Shown here: in pieces, positions 16,290 through 24,600 of the stretch
Layout of the letters: each line of letters opens with the position of its first letter
How positions within the stretch are numbered: position 1 is the stretch's first letter
NCBI GenBank assembly: GCA_944320295.1
Contig: CALUGY010000085.1
Location: 1 to 40,454, forward strand
Source of the DNA: an uncultured Bacteroides sp.
Lineage (GTDB): Bacteria; Bacteroidota; Bacteroidia; Bacteroidales; Bacteroidaceae
DNA: 40,454 nt
Direction: 5' to 3'
Program-made: the position numbers and the translations under genes
The notes under the pieces: model-generated
Told to the model about the DNA's origin: nothing
Seen by the model: only the letters and a program-made list of their open reading frames with translations
Databases searched by the model: none

Positions 16290-17081
16290 GTGGAATGGTT
16301 TGAAGCATTGGTCCTGGGATTGATACAGGGACTGACAGAGTATTTGCCGGTGAGTAGTAGCGGCCACCTTGCCATAGGTTCGGCCTTGTTCGACGTAGAG
16401 GGAGAAGAAAACTTGGCATTCACCATCGTGGTGCACATAGCCACCGTGTTCAGCACGCTCGTGGTGTTGTGGAAAGAGATAGATTGGATATTCAAGGGAC
16501 TCTTCAAGTGGCAGATGAACGACGAGACCAAGTACGTGCTCAACATCGTGGTCTCCATGATTCCGGTGGGAATAATAGGTGTGTTTTTCAAAGACGAGGT
16601 GGAAGCTGTCTTCGGCTCCGGCCTGACGGTGGTGGGCTGCTGCTTGCTGCTTACGGCTGCGCTGCTGGCCTTCTCCTATTATTATAAGCCGCGCCAAAAG
16701 GCACGCATCTCCATGCGCGATGCCTTCATAATAGGAGTGGCGCAGGCATGTGCCGTGCTTCCGGGCTTGTCGCGTTCGGGTAGTACCATTGCTACTGGTC
16801 TGCTGTTAGGCAACGACAAGTCGAAGCTGGCCCAGTTCTCGTTCCTCATGGTTATCCCGCCCATTCTGGGCCAAGCTTTGTTGGATTGCGTCAAAGTGGC
16901 GCAGGGCGAGAACGTAGTGGGCGACCTCTCCACGCTGTCGTTGGTAGTGGGTTTCCTGGCTGCATTCGTATCAGGCTGTCTTGCCTGCAAGTGGATGATA
17001 AACATCGTGAAGAAGGGCAAGCTGATCTATTTCGCCATCTATTGTGCCATTGCCGGAACCCTTACGTTGATATTCGGTTGA
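16290..17081 (+). CDS. uppP: Undecaprenyl-diphosphatase
   Basis: UppP (BacA) dephosphorylates undecaprenyl pyrophosphate so that the lipid carrier can be reused for peptidoglycan and surface polysaccharides. The 263-residue polytopic protein carries the two catalytic signatures, [14 protein letters not shown] near residue 15 and [13 protein letters not shown] near 157, plus about eight membrane segments. It uses a GTG start at 16290, fixed by the conserved [15 protein letters not shown]-terminus. It lies between DUF3098 and truB with gaps of 41 and 30 bases, so it is probably in one operon with them. Confidence 0.96.
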   Translation: MEWFEALVLGLIQGLTEYLPVSSSGHLAIGSALFDVEGEENLAFTIVVHIATVFSTLVVLWKEIDWIFKGLFKWQMNDETKYVLNIVVSMIPVGIIGVFFKDEVEAVFGSGLTVVGCCLLLTAALLAFSYYYKPRQKARISMRDAFIIGVAQACAVLPGLSRSGSTIATGLLLGNDKSKLAQFSFLMVIPPILGQALLDCVKVAQGENVVGDLSTLSLVVGFLAAFVSGCLACKWMINIVKKGKLIYFAIYCAIAGTLTLIFG

Positions 17082-17111
17082 TACAAGCGGTAACAGCCTA
17101 TCATAAGAGAG

Positions 17112-17825
17112 ATGTTTATGGATTTCAAAGAAGGGGAAATTCTGTGCTTTGACAAGCCATTGGGGTGGACGTCGTTCAAAGTGGTGGGACATGTGCGCTA
17201 TCACATTTGCCGCCGCATGGGCGTGAAGAAGCTCAAGGTGGGACATGCCGGCACACTCGATCCGTTGGCCACCGGAGTGGTAGTGGTGTGCACAGGCAAG
17301 GCCACCAAGCGCATAGAGGAGCTGCAAGCGCATACCAAGGAATATGTGGCCACGCTGCGCCTTGGCGCCACCACGCCCAGCTATGACTTGGAGCACGAGA
17401 TAGACGCTACTTATCCCACCGGACACATCACGCGTGAGCTGGTGGAAGAGACCCTGCAACGCTTCACCGGGGAGATATGGCAAGTGCCGCCCGCATTCTC
17501 CGCCTGCATGGTGAACGGCACACGCGCTTATGACCTGGCACGCCGTGGCGAAGAGGTGGAGTTGAAGCCTAAGCTGCTTGTCATCGATGAGATAGAGCTT
17601 CTGTCATGCAATCTGCCCGACATCACCATACGTGTGGTGTGCAGCAAAGGCACGTACATCCGGGCTTTGGCACGCGACATAGGCGAAGCCCTGCAGAGTG
17701 GAGCACATCTTACAGCCCTGCGGCGGACAAGGGTAGGGGATATCCGGGTGGAAGACTGCCTTAATCCGCTGGACTTTAAGGACTGGATAGACAAGCAAGA
17801 TGTGTGTGTGCCGGATACGGTTTAA
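17112..17825 (+). CDS. truB: tRNA pseudouridine(55) synthase
   Basis: TruB isomerises U55 in the T loop of most tRNAs to pseudouridine. The 237-residue protein contains the catalytic motif GHAGTLDPLATG with Asp50, preceded by DKPLGWTSF and followed by KEYVATLRLGATTPSYD and CSKGTYIRALARDIG, all typical of the family. It is near the short end of the family's length and lacks a long PUA tail. An ATG two codons downstream (MDFKEGE) is an alternative start. A promoter for queA follows after 20 bases, so the operon may be subdivided here. Confidence 0.96.
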   Translation: MFMDFKEGEILCFDKPLGWTSFKVVGHVRYHICRRMGVKKLKVGHAGTLDPLATGVVVVCTGKATKRIEELQAHTKEYVATLRLGATTPSYDLEHEIDATYPTGHITRELVEETLQRFTGEIWQVPPAFSACMVNGTRAYDLARRGEEVELKPKLLVIDEIELLSCNLPDITIRVVCSKGTYIRALARDIGEALQSGAHLTALRRTRVGDIRVEDCLNPLDFKDWIDKQDVCVPDTV

Positions 17826-17845
17826 TTATAATTAACCCGAAAACG

Positions 17846-17878
17846 CTTGACATCCCCCCTTTGCGCGCCGTATCTTTG
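17846..17878 (+). promoter_or_regulatory. Promoter of queA
   Basis: CTTG at 17846-17849 and TATCTTTG at 17871-17878 are 21 bp apart, an excellent Bacteroides promoter. It lies about 50 bases before the queA start. Confidence 0.75.
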
Positions 17879-17926
17879 CAGCCTCTTTGTCTCTGCTACG
17901 GAGATTTATATTAAAACGTTCGAAAC

Positions 17927-18985
17927 ATGAAACTGTCGCAATTCAAATTCAAGCTTCCCGAAGAGAAAATTGCCATGCGTCCCACACACTACAGGGACGA
18001 GTCTCGTTTGATGGTGCTTCACCGCAAGACCGGAGAAATAGAGCACCGTGTTTTCAAGGACATCATAGAGTACTTCGATGACAAGGATGTGTTCGTTTTC
18101 AATGATACGAAGGTATTCCCCGCCCGCCTTTACGGCAACAAGGAAAAGACCGGCGCACGCATCGAGGTTTTCCTCTTGCGCGAGCTGAACGAGGAGCTGC
18201 GTTTGTGGGACGTGCTGGTAGACCCTGCCCGCAAAATCCGCATAGGCAACAAACTGTACTTCGGCGAGGACGACTCGATGGTGGCCGAGGTGATAGACAA
18301 CACCACTTCGAGAGGCCGCACGCTCCGTTTCCTCTACGACGGGCCGCATGACGAGTTCAAGAAAGCCCTCTACGCCTTGGGTGAAACCCCGCTGCCGCAT
18401 AGCATACTGAACCGTCCCGTGGAGCCAGAGGATGAAGAGCGCTTCCAATCCATCTTTGCCCGTCACGAAGGGGCGGTCACCGCGCCTACTGCCAACCTGC
18501 ACTTCAGCAGGGAACTGATGAAACGCATGGAGATAAAAGGGATAGACTTCGCCTTCATCACGCTGCACGCCGGACTGGGCAACTTCCGCGAAATAGACGT
18601 GGAAGACCTGACCAAGCATAAGACAGACTCCGAACAGATGTTCGTCACCGAGGAAGCTGTCTCCATAGTGAACCATGCCAAGGACCTTCACAAACAGGTG
18701 TGCGCCGTGGGCACCACGGCAATGCGCGCCATAGAGAGCACGGTAAGCACGGACGGACACTTGAAGACGTATGAGGGTTGGACCAACAAGTTCATCTTCC
18801 CGCCCTACGACTTCACGGTGGCAAACGCCATGGTCTCCAACTTCCACATGCCGCTTTCCACGCTGCTGATGCTTGTGGCGGCATTCGGCGGGTACGACCA
18901 GGTGATGAATGCCTACGACGTGGCCCTCAAAGAGGACTACCGCTTCGGAACGTATGGCGACGCCATGCTGATAACTGACAAATGA
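17927..18985 (+). CDS. queA: S-adenosylmethionine:tRNA ribosyltransferase-isomerase
   Basis: QueA moves the ribose part of S-adenosylmethionine onto 7-aminomethyl-7-deazaguanine in tRNA, the next-to-last step of queuosine synthesis. The 352-residue protein shows [28 protein letters not shown], the long stretch around [13 protein letters not shown], and [22 protein letters not shown], as in family members. Its SAM substrate links it to metK 1.1 kb downstream. It has its own promoter, and folK follows across a short hairpin. Confidence 0.97.
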   Translation: MKLSQFKFKLPEEKIAMRPTHYRDESRLMVLHRKTGEIEHRVFKDIIEYFDDKDVFVFNDTKVFPARLYGNKEKTGARIEVFLLRELNEELRLWDVLVDPARKIRIGNKLYFGEDDSMVAEVIDNTTSRGRTLRFLYDGPHDEFKKALYALGETPLPHSILNRPVEPEDEERFQSIFARHEGAVTAPTANLHFSRELMKRMEIKGIDFAFITLHAGLGNFREIDVEDLTKHKTDSEQMFVTEEAVSIVNHAKDLHKQVCAVGTTAMRAIESTVSTDGHLKTYEGWTNKFIFPPYDFTVANAMVSNFHMPLSTLLMLVAAFGGYDQVMNAYDVALKEDYRFGTYGDAMLITDK

Positions 18986-19002
18986 TTTAGCCACGAGTGG
19001 AT

Positions 19003-19047
19003 GGGCTACGAGCTACAAGTAAATACCAGACTTGCAGCTCGTAGCCC
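19003..19047. repeat. Inverted repeat between queA and folK
   Basis: The 18-base arms at 19003-19020 and 19030-19047 match at 17 of 18 positions, beginning GGGCTACGAGCT and closing AGCTCGTAGCCC, with a 9-base loop. A third partial copy (ACTTGTAG) follows at 19051. In RNA it would form a strong hairpin just before the folK start. With no T run it is unlikely to be an intrinsic terminator. Confidence 0.8.
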
Positions 19048-19067
19048 GTAACTTGTAGTTGCAACCC

Positions 19068-19586
19068 ATGCAAACTTCTTACATCATTTACTATCTGGGC
19101 TTGGGCACCAACCTTGGCGACAAGGAGGGCAACATCCGCACGGCCATAGGGGAGATAACGGATCGGGTGGGGCAGGTACAGGCCCGGTCTACCCTTTACG
19201 CCACCGCACCGTGGGGCTTCCGTTCGGACAACGGGTTCCTCAACGCGGCCCTGTGCGTGCATTCCGCCCTTGCGCCCCTCGATGTGCTGGCCGTCACGCA
19301 ACAGATAGAGCGCGGCATGGGCCGTCTGTCCAAGTCGGCAGGCGGCGTGTATGCCGACCGTGTGATAGACATCGACCTGTTGCTGGCATTCCGTGCCGAC
19401 GGCGCGCCTGTCGTGTTGCAAACACCCATGCTTACCTTGCCCCACCCCCTAATGCATCTGCGCGGTTTTGTCATGCAACCCATGGCGGAAATAGCCCCTG
19501 CATTGCTCCATCCTTTATTGAACAAGACAATGGCCGCGCTGGCGGCTGAGCTGTCCGAATCTCCTGCGCCCTCCTGCGAATTGTAA
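19068..19586 (+). CDS. folK: 2-amino-4-hydroxy-6-hydroxymethyldihydropteridine pyrophosphokinase
   Basis: HPPK transfers pyrophosphate from ATP to hydroxymethyl-dihydropterin in folate synthesis. The 172-residue product has YLGLGTNLGDKEGN at the N-terminus, APWGFRSDNGFLNAAL in the middle, and RVIDIDLLL followed by LPHPLMHLRGFVMQPMAEIAP, all diagnostic. I chose ATG 19068; the in-frame TTG at 19059 would add only three residues. The strong hairpin 20 bases upstream could affect its translation. Confidence 0.93.
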   Translation: MQTSYIIYYLGLGTNLGDKEGNIRTAIGEITDRVGQVQARSTLYATAPWGFRSDNGFLNAALCVHSALAPLDVLAVTQQIERGMGRLSKSAGGVYADRVIDIDLLLAFRADGAPVVLQTPMLTLPHPLMHLRGFVMQPMAEIAPALLHPLLNKTMAALAAELSESPAPSCEL

Positions 19587-19623
19587 TGTTTTACCGGTTT
19601 CCGGCCCTTGCCTTTACGGCTTA

Positions 19624-19711
19624 TGGGCGCAACATGTCGCGGGCGTACTCGCAACGCGTTGCGCCCGTGCTCCGAACACGTTGCGCTTGCGCTCGCAACG
19701 CGTTGCGGGAA
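19624..19711. repeat. 22-bp dyad array E (4 units, ACRYGT cores)
   Basis: Cores start at 19632, 19654, 19676 and 19698: ACATGT, ACGCGT, ACACGT, ACGCGT. Units 2 and 4 share the perfect 14-bp palindrome CGCAACGCGTTGCG. Flanks carry ACGGCTTATGGG and AAAAACGGCTTTC. It lies between folK and metK, and a different inverted repeat follows 30 bases later. Confidence 0.9.
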
Positions 19712-19741
19712 AAACGGCTTTCTACGGCTTCTGGGAGGGGT

Positions 19742-19872
19742 GCACACAGATGACACAGATGGTACAGATGACCACGAATTATATGACATTTTCCTTATAA
19801 ATGTATCAAATGTAATGCGGATATATCATAAAAAATCCGTGGTCATCTGTACCATCTGTGTCATCTGTGTGC
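19742..19872. repeat. Perfect 35-bp inverted repeat with internal 9-bp tandem repeats
   Basis: Arms at 19742-19776 and 19838-19872 are exact reverse complements over 35 bases, with a 61-base AT-rich centre. Each arm contains ACAGATG three times at 9-bp steps (19746, 19755, 19764 in the left arm). Similar CAGATG/CATCTGTG-rich inverted repeats are seen between genes in many bacteria, and I know no established function. It lies upstream of the metK -7 box. Confidence 0.9.
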
Positions 19873-19936
19873 CATTCTCATGCCCTGCCACGTGTTAATA
19901 TTCCCCGAAAATGCGCGCCATGTCGCGGGAAACCCC

Positions 19937-19944
19937 TATATTTG
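19937..19944 (+). promoter_or_regulatory. -7 element of metK
   Basis: TATATTTG is an exact TAnnTTTG match. Transcription should start about 10 bases later, right at the 5' edge of the riboswitch. No clear TTG box was found upstream. Confidence 0.6.
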
Positions 19945-19954
19945 CGCCCGAAAA

Positions 19955-20008
19955 CGACCGGTGGAAAGATTTGAGTAGCTTGCAACCACGGAAAAAAATG
20001 CTAAAACA
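19955..20008 (+). promoter_or_regulatory. SAM-II-type riboswitch in the metK leader
   Basis: The order of elements fits the SAM-II (SAM_alpha) aptamer. The P1 strand CCGGTGG (19958-19964) pairs with CCACGG (19986-19991) with one bulge. Between them are GATTTGAG and TAGCTTGCAA. An A-rich linker is followed by ATGCTAAAA (19998-20006). TAGC (19976-19979) and GCTA (20000-20003) are complementary and can form the H-type pseudoknot typical of this class. SAM binding would lower expression of metK, which makes SAM. The aptamer lies directly after the likely transcription start. SAM-V is structurally similar and is the main alternative. Confidence 0.82.
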
Positions 20009-20043
20009 CATTCTTTTCTTACACGCCTCCTCGCGGGGCACAG

Positions 20044-20092
20044 GTGCCGTCACGGCACAAGGGCGCAGCCGCCCTCTCCACCTCCCGTTTTT
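20044..20092 (+). promoter_or_regulatory. Tandem hairpins in the metK leader, possible expression platform
   Basis: Two compact stems follow the riboswitch: GTGCCG-TCA-CGGCAC (20044-20058) and AGGGCG-CAGC-CGCCCT (20060-20075). A run of five T begins at 20088. The gap between the second stem and the T run is longer than in a standard terminator, so control at this point is only a suggestion. Confidence 0.35.
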
Positions 20093-20130
20093 CTTATATC
20101 ATATTATCCAACCCTAAATTCAGTAAGATT

Positions 20131-21423
20131 ATGGGATACTTGTTCACATCCGAATCGGTGTCTGAAGGACACCCCGACAAAGTGGCCGACCAAATATCGG
20201 ACGCCGTGCTTGACAAACTGCTGGCTTATGACCCCAGTTCGAAAGTAGCTTGCGAAACGCTTGTCACCACCGGGCAGGTGGTGCTGGCCGGTGAAGTGAA
20301 AACCAAAGCCTACGTAGACATGCCCCTCATTGCCCGCGAAGTCATCAAGAAGATAGGCTATACCAAGGGCGAATACATGTTCGAAAGCAACTCGTGCGGC
20401 GTGCTGAGCGCCATACACGAGCAAAGTCCCGACATCAACCGCGGAGTAGAGCGGGAGGACCCCATGGAACAGGGCGCGGGCGACCAGGGAATGATGTTCG
20501 GCTACGCCACCAACGAGACGGAGAACTACATGCCGCTGTCGCTCGACCTGGCGCACCGCATTCTGCAAGTGCTCGCCGACATCCGGCGCGAAGGCAAGTA
20601 CATGACCTACCTTCGTCCCGACTCCAAGAGCCAGGTGACCATAGAGTATGACGACCACGGCGTGCCCGTACGCATAGATACCATCGTGGTCTCCACGCAG
20701 CACGACGAATTCGTACAGCTGCAGGACGACAGCGAAGAGGCCCAGCGCAAGGCGGACGCCGAGATGCTGGCCACCATACGCCGCGACGTCATCCAGATAC
20801 TGATGCCGCGTGTCAAGGCATCCATCCACTCCGAAAAGGTATTGGCCTTGTTCAACGACTCCATCACCTACCACGTGAACCCCACGGGCAAGTTCGTCAT
20901 CGGCGGCCCGCACGGCGACACGGGACTCACCGGCCGCAAAATCATCGTGGATACCTACGGCGGCAAGGGCGCGCATGGCGGCGGGGCATTCTCCGGCAAA
21001 GACCCCTCGAAGGTGGACCGCAGCGCGGCCTACGCGGCACGCCACATCGCCAAGAACCTGGTGGCCGCCGGTGTGGCCGACGAGGTGCTCGTGCAGGTGA
21101 GCTATGCCATCGGCGTGGCACGACCCGTCAGCATCTATGTCAACACCTATGGGCGCAGCCACGTAAACATGACAGACGGCGAGATTGCCCGCAAGGTGGA
21201 CGAGCTGTTCGACCTGAGGCCGCGGGCCATAGAAGACCGCCTTAAGCTGCGCAACCCCATCTATCAGGAAACGGCCGCCTACGGCCACATGGGCCGCGAG
21301 CCGCAGGTGGTGACCAAACGCTTCCGCAGTCGCTACGAAGGCGACAAGGACATCACCGTGGAGCTGTTCACTTGGGAGAAGCTGGACTATGTGGATAAGG
21401 TGAAAGAGGCTTTCGGGCTGTAA
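20131..21423 (+). CDS. metK: S-adenosylmethionine synthetase
   Basis: MetK makes S-adenosylmethionine from methionine and ATP. The 430-residue protein begins [20 protein letters not shown] and contains [40 protein letters not shown] and the P-loop-like [20 protein letters not shown], the complete signature set. It is longer than the usual 380-400 residues because of insertions around residues 170-240, as seen in Bacteroidetes. The start at 20131 is fixed by the conserved N-terminus. A SAM-II-type riboswitch precedes it and a strong terminator follows. Its product feeds queA, miaB, the radical SAM protein and the two methyltransferases in this window. Confidence 0.98.
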   Translation: MGYLFTSESVSEGHPDKVADQISDAVLDKLLAYDPSSKVACETLVTTGQVVLAGEVKTKAYVDMPLIAREVIKKIGYTKGEYMFESNSCGVLSAIHEQSPDINRGVEREDPMEQGAGDQGMMFGYATNETENYMPLSLDLAHRILQVLADIRREGKYMTYLRPDSKSQVTIEYDDHGVPVRIDTIVVSTQHDEFVQLQDDSEEAQRKADAEMLATIRRDVIQILMPRVKASIHSEKVLALFNDSITYHVNPTGKFVIGGPHGDTGLTGRKIIVDTYGGKGAHGGGAFSGKDPSKVDRSAAYAARHIAKNLVAAGVADEVLVQVSYAIGVARPVSIYVNTYGRSHVNMTDGEIARKVDELFDLRPRAIEDRLKLRNPIYQETAAYGHMGREPQVVTKRFRSRYEGDKDITVELFTWEKLDYVDKVKEAFGL

Positions 21424-21464
21424 ATTCCCGTGCGGGGCACCGCTCCCGCCCGCTGAACAGATAC

Positions 21465-21506
21465 AGGCCGTCCGTTCCCGCCGTTGGGGTTCGGACGGCT
21501 TTTTTA
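21465..21506 (+). terminator. Terminator of metK
   Basis: GCCGTCCG (21467-21474) and CGGACGGC (21492-21499) form a perfect 8-bp stem, followed by a run of seven T (21500-21506). It lies about 45 bases after the metK stop. Confidence 0.88.
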
Positions 21507-21520
21507 TGCCTGTAAAAGAG

Positions 21521-21641
21521 CTATATATGAACCGTTTGCTCCGTACATGTTCGGAGCGTGTCCGCAACGTGTACGGAGTGCGGGCGCAACGCGTTGCGAG
21601 CACGCCCGCGACGTGTTGCGGACAAATGCCCCATATGCAGG
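21521..21641. repeat. 22-bp dyad array F (4 units, ACRYGT cores)
   Basis: Cores start at 21545, 21567, 21589 and 21611: ACATGT, ACGTGT, ACGCGT, ACGTGT. Left flank CTATATATGAACCGTTTG and right flank GACAAATGCCCCATATGC form the imperfect inverted arms. It lies between the metK terminator and the promoter of the radical SAM gene, so it is outside both transcripts. Confidence 0.92.
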
Positions 21642-21671
21642 CTGTTTCCGGCGTAAAAATAGGGTGGTTTG

Positions 21672-21702
21672 TTGCGGTTTGTCCGCAAAAGCCTTACTTT
21701 TG
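21672..21702 (+). promoter_or_regulatory. Promoter of the radical SAM gene
   Basis: TTG at 21672-21674 and TACTTTTG at 21695-21702 are 20 bp apart and fit the Bacteroides consensus. The start codon is 65 bases further on. Confidence 0.55.
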
Positions 21703-21766
21703 CCTTGTCTTGCAGGCGCGTGCCGCTGCACGTGCTGGCAGGCAACGTGAAAAGAACGGAGGAATT

Positions 21767-22540
21767 ATGACTGTCATTTATCCATCGCCCATCTTCGGCC
21801 CCGTGCATTCGCGCCGGCTGGGCGTGTCGTTGGGCATCAACCTGATGCCGGCAGACGGCAAGCTTTGCAGCTTCGACTGCATCTACTGCGAGTGCGGCTT
21901 CAACGCCGATTTCCGCCCCACGCTTCCGCGTCCCACGCGTGAAGAAGTGGCCCAAGCCCTTGAGGCGCGGCTGATGGACATGCTGCACAACGGCCCCGCG
22001 CCCGACGTGCTGACCTTTGCCGGAAACGGCGAGCCGACGGCCCACCCGCACTTTGCGGAGATAATAGACGACACGCTGGCCCTGCGCGACCAGTACTTCC
22101 CCCAGGCCAAGGTCAGCGTGCTGAGCAACGCCACCTTCCTGCACAAGCCGGCCGTGTTTGCCGCGCTGGAAAAGGTGGACAACAATATCCTGAAGCTGGA
22201 CACGGCGGATGAGGACTACATCCGCTTGCTCGACCGTCCGTCAAGCCGATATTCCGTGCGTTCCGTCATCGAGGGCATGAAAGCCTTCCGTGGCCGCTGC
22301 ATCATCCAGACCATGTTCCTCAAAGGCACCTTCCTCGGCCGCGACGTGGACAACACCGGCGACCGCTACGTGCTGCCTTGGCTTGCCACGGTCAAGGAGA
22401 TAGCCCCCCGCCAGGTGATGGTTTACACCATAGACCGCGAGACGCCCGACCACGACCTTGTGAAGGCCACGCACGCCGAACTGGACCGCATAGCCTCCCT
22501 GCTGCGGGCCGAGGGTATCGACACCAGCGTGTCTTACTGA
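21767..22540 (+). CDS. Radical SAM protein of unknown substrate
   Basis: The 257-residue protein carries the radical SAM cluster motif CSFDCIYC (cysteines 34, 38 and 41) after GVSLGINLMPADGKL. The SAM-binding GNGEP motif (TFAGNGEPTAHPHF, about 84-97) follows, with a short TIM-barrel core. This layout is that of a conserved family of short radical SAM proteins whose reaction I cannot name. The ATG at 21767 is supported by the unusually good ribosome site GGAGG six bases upstream; the longer in-frame extension runs into array F and is rejected. It converges on the nuclease gene with 17 bases between stops. Confidence 0.85.
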   Translation: MTVIYPSPIFGPVHSRRLGVSLGINLMPADGKLCSFDCIYCECGFNADFRPTLPRPTREEVAQALEARLMDMLHNGPAPDVLTFAGNGEPTAHPHFAEIIDDTLALRDQYFPQAKVSVLSNATFLHKPAVFAALEKVDNNILKLDTADEDYIRLLDRPSSRYSVRSVIEGMKAFRGRCIIQTMFLKGTFLGRDVDNTGDRYVLPWLATVKEIAPRQVMVYTIDRETPDHDLVKATHAELDRIASLLRAEGIDTSVSY

Positions 22541-22557
22541 CGCGGGCACGTTCCCCG

Positions 22558-23517
22558 TCAGTTCTTAGGCCACAGCGAGAGGTCGAAACGGCTCTCCACG
22601 GCATTCTCCACTTGGTCGGGCAGGGCGGGGAAGAAGTCTATCCCGGTCACCCGCTCCACTTGGTCGACGGAGTTGACGTAATAGTTCAGTTTGTGGTTTC
22701 CCGCCGTGTTCTTGTAGATGAATCCGATGGCTTTGGGTGGCTTGCTCGTGGTGCACAGCACGACCTTGAAGAAGGCTTCTGGTACGGTGACGCGGTGTTC
22801 GCGTCCGATGGTCTGGTGCTGCTGCTTGTAGAGTATCGGTCCGCAGACAATGTATATCTTTCCTTCCTTTTCGGCCCAATCCCGGCACGCGTCTTCCAGT
22901 TCCTTCCAGTCCCCTCGGTTCAGGTTGTGGTGCTGCGGGCAGATGTTCGTCATGTAGAAGCTCTCCTGCATCGCCTTCCAATGCCAGCGATTGTCGGCAG
23001 CAGGGCACATGTGCCCCCTGTCCCATCCGGAGCGCTTGTAGTCGTCCGTGGTGACGGCTTCCGCTATGGGCAGGTCGGGGTCGGGGAGGAACTTGTCCGT
23101 GCGGCTTTCGCGTTCCACCAGTCTTTCGCGGTTAAGCTCCCAGGCCACCCAGTTGGGCAGGTTCAGCGTGCGGTTGTACGACACGGTGTAGGTCTTCCGC
23201 TTCAGTATGCGCTCGGGCACGCCTTTCAGCGGGGCGGGAATCTCCACGTCCTTCAGCGAAGACAGGTTTTGCGCGGTGGCCTGGCGGGCCGGGCGTTGCG
23301 GTTTGGCCTCTTCCTTGGGCTTTTCGGGTTTGGTGGAGACGGGTGCGGAGGCCCTTTCCTCCGTGGCGGCAAGCAGCTTTCCCGTGTCGGGCTGGGACTT
23401 CTTTATCTGCCCGTAGTACAATACGAGGCCGCACACGGCCAGCAGCAGCAGGATGCCGAGTTTCGATGCGCCGCCGCTGCCGCCTCCGCGCTTGTTTTGG
23501 GTGGTTCGTCTGGCCAT
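22558..23517 (-). CDS. DNA/RNA non-specific endonuclease (NUC1 type), membrane-anchored
   Basis: The 319-residue protein has one N-terminal membrane segment (about 19-36) after a basic, glycine-rich start, then a charged linker rich in Pro, Lys and Glu. A beta-beta-alpha-metal nuclease domain follows at about 105-319. DRGH at 166-169 gives the catalytic histidine, and TNICPQHHNLNRGDW supplies the metal-binding asparagine and the conserved arginine. Such enzymes cut DNA and RNA without sequence preference using one divalent metal. The anchor suggests it acts in the periplasm or at the surface, for example in nutrient uptake. It follows the TraB/GumN gene by 55 bases and may share its transcript. 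Confidence 0.9.
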   Translation of the reverse strand: MARRTTQNKRGGGSGGASKLGILLLLAVCGLVLYYGQIKKSQPDTGKLLAATEERASAPVSTKPEKPKEEAKPQRPARQATAQNLSSLKDVEIPAPLKGVPERILKRKTYTVSYNRTLNLPNWVAWELNRERLVERESRTDKFLPDPDLPIAEAVTTDDYKRSGWDRGHMCPAADNRWHWKAMQESFYMTNICPQHHNLNRGDWKELEDACRDWAEKEGKIYIVCGPILYKQQHQTIGREHRVTVPEAFFKVVLCTTSKPPKAIGFIYKNTAGNHKLNYYVNSVDQVERVTGIDFFPALPDQVENAVESRFDLSLWPKN

Positions 23518-23572
23518 ATCTTTCTACTTGTTTTATGGATGTTTCAATGGGATGATGGATGGACGCAGGGGC

Positions 23573-24457
23573 TTATTCGGCCGGCTCCACGGTATATCCC
23601 TGCGCACGGAGCAGTTGCAGCACGCCGCGCTCGCCGGGCAAGTGGGCCGCACCCACGGCAAACAGCGTGGAGGCTTCCGTCATGATGGCGGGCATCTTCT
23701 TGGCCCATGCTTCGTTGCGCCCGTAGATGAGCGTTTCCAGTTCCGAGGGGTCAGGGTCGCAGTCGTCACCCGTCCTGGCTTCCGTGATGGCTTGTATGGC
23801 GTCGATGTCCTGCCCCATGTAGGCGGCTGTCAGGGCGCGCGTCTGCTCCACGTTGTAGGGTATGTGGGTGGCCATGCAGTAGAGCGACTTGGCCTGCTGT
23901 GCGGGGCTTTGCGAGTTGTAGAGCACGTCAGTCTGCAACGCCACGGTTTCCAGCGCGCCCACCTTCTTGCCTTGAGCTTCGGCCTGTTGCTGGAAGTAGG
24001 TGTCGAGCTGCTCCTGCGGGTTGTATCCCGGTATGTGCTGCAGGGTCAGGATGACGCTCAGCTGCGCGGTGAGGGCGGCCGGCTTCAGCTTGTCCAGCTG
24101 TTGCAGTTCCACTCCGAGGTACTTCTTCACCACGGCGGCCACGCTGTCGCGCTGGGCGGGGGTGTAGAGCGAGGTCAGGGTGATGTCGCCCGGCAGCACC
24201 ATGGCTTGTTGCATGAGGGCCAGCGAGTCGGGGTTCATCATGTCTTTCATCTTGATTTCGCCGTACACCTGTGCGGCCTGCTCCAAGGCGGCAGGCAGTC
24301 CGGCAATGCTGTCTTTTATGCTGAGGGGTGCCACGTGGTGCGTGCCGATGATGTACGAGGGTTCCTTCAGGCCGTTGCCCGATACTTTCCATAACAGTTG
24401 CGCGTTGCCGGCCAGGGCCATGCAGAGGAATGCCAGCAGGATTGCAGTCTTTTTCAT
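23573..24457 (-). CDS. TraB/GumN family protein, exported
   Basis: The 294-residue protein has a clear signal peptide (MKKTAILLAFLCMALAGNAQ). The TraB/GumN fold follows, with the first motif SYIIGTHHVAPLS near residues 34-46, GALETVALQ in the middle and LFAVGAAHLPGERGVLQLLRAQGY at the end. The paired GTHH and GAAHLPGE motifs resemble the metal-binding motifs of Tiki-like proteases, but activity in bacterial members is not well established. It is the first gene of a likely two-gene minus-strand unit with the nuclease. Confidence 0.88.
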   Translation of the reverse strand: MKKTAILLAFLCMALAGNAQLLWKVSGNGLKEPSYIIGTHHVAPLSIKDSIAGLPAALEQAAQVYGEIKMKDMMNPDSLALMQQAMVLPGDITLTSLYTPAQRDSVAAVVKKYLGVELQQLDKLKPAALTAQLSVILTLQHIPGYNPQEQLDTYFQQQAEAQGKKVGALETVALQTDVLYNSQSPAQQAKSLYCMATHIPYNVEQTRALTAAYMGQDIDAIQAITEARTGDDCDPDPSELETLIYGRNEAWAKKMPAIMTEASTLFAVGAAHLPGERGVLQLLRAQGYTVEPAE

Positions 24458-24510
24458 AACAAATCTTTTTTAAGTTGCGGTTGAATGTTGTTTCTGTTTC
24501 TTTCGTGCTG

Positions 24511-24518
24511 CAAATATA
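24511..24518 (-). promoter_or_regulatory. -7 element for the TraB/GumN gene
   Basis: The minus strand reads TATATTTG, an exact match to TAnnTTTG, 54 bases before the start codon. No convincing TTG box was found at the right distance. Confidence 0.5.
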
Positions 24519-24600
24519 GTGCGGCCGGGCGGGCTGTTATGTTATCGTTACGTTAATATTAGGTTAACGTCCGCTTGGTGTGGGCGGGGCTTTGCGGGGC

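Noticed and set aside
20044-20130. N-terminal extension of metK
   Set aside because: The extra 29 residues cross the leader hairpins and do not resemble MetK; the family N-terminus begins at 20131.
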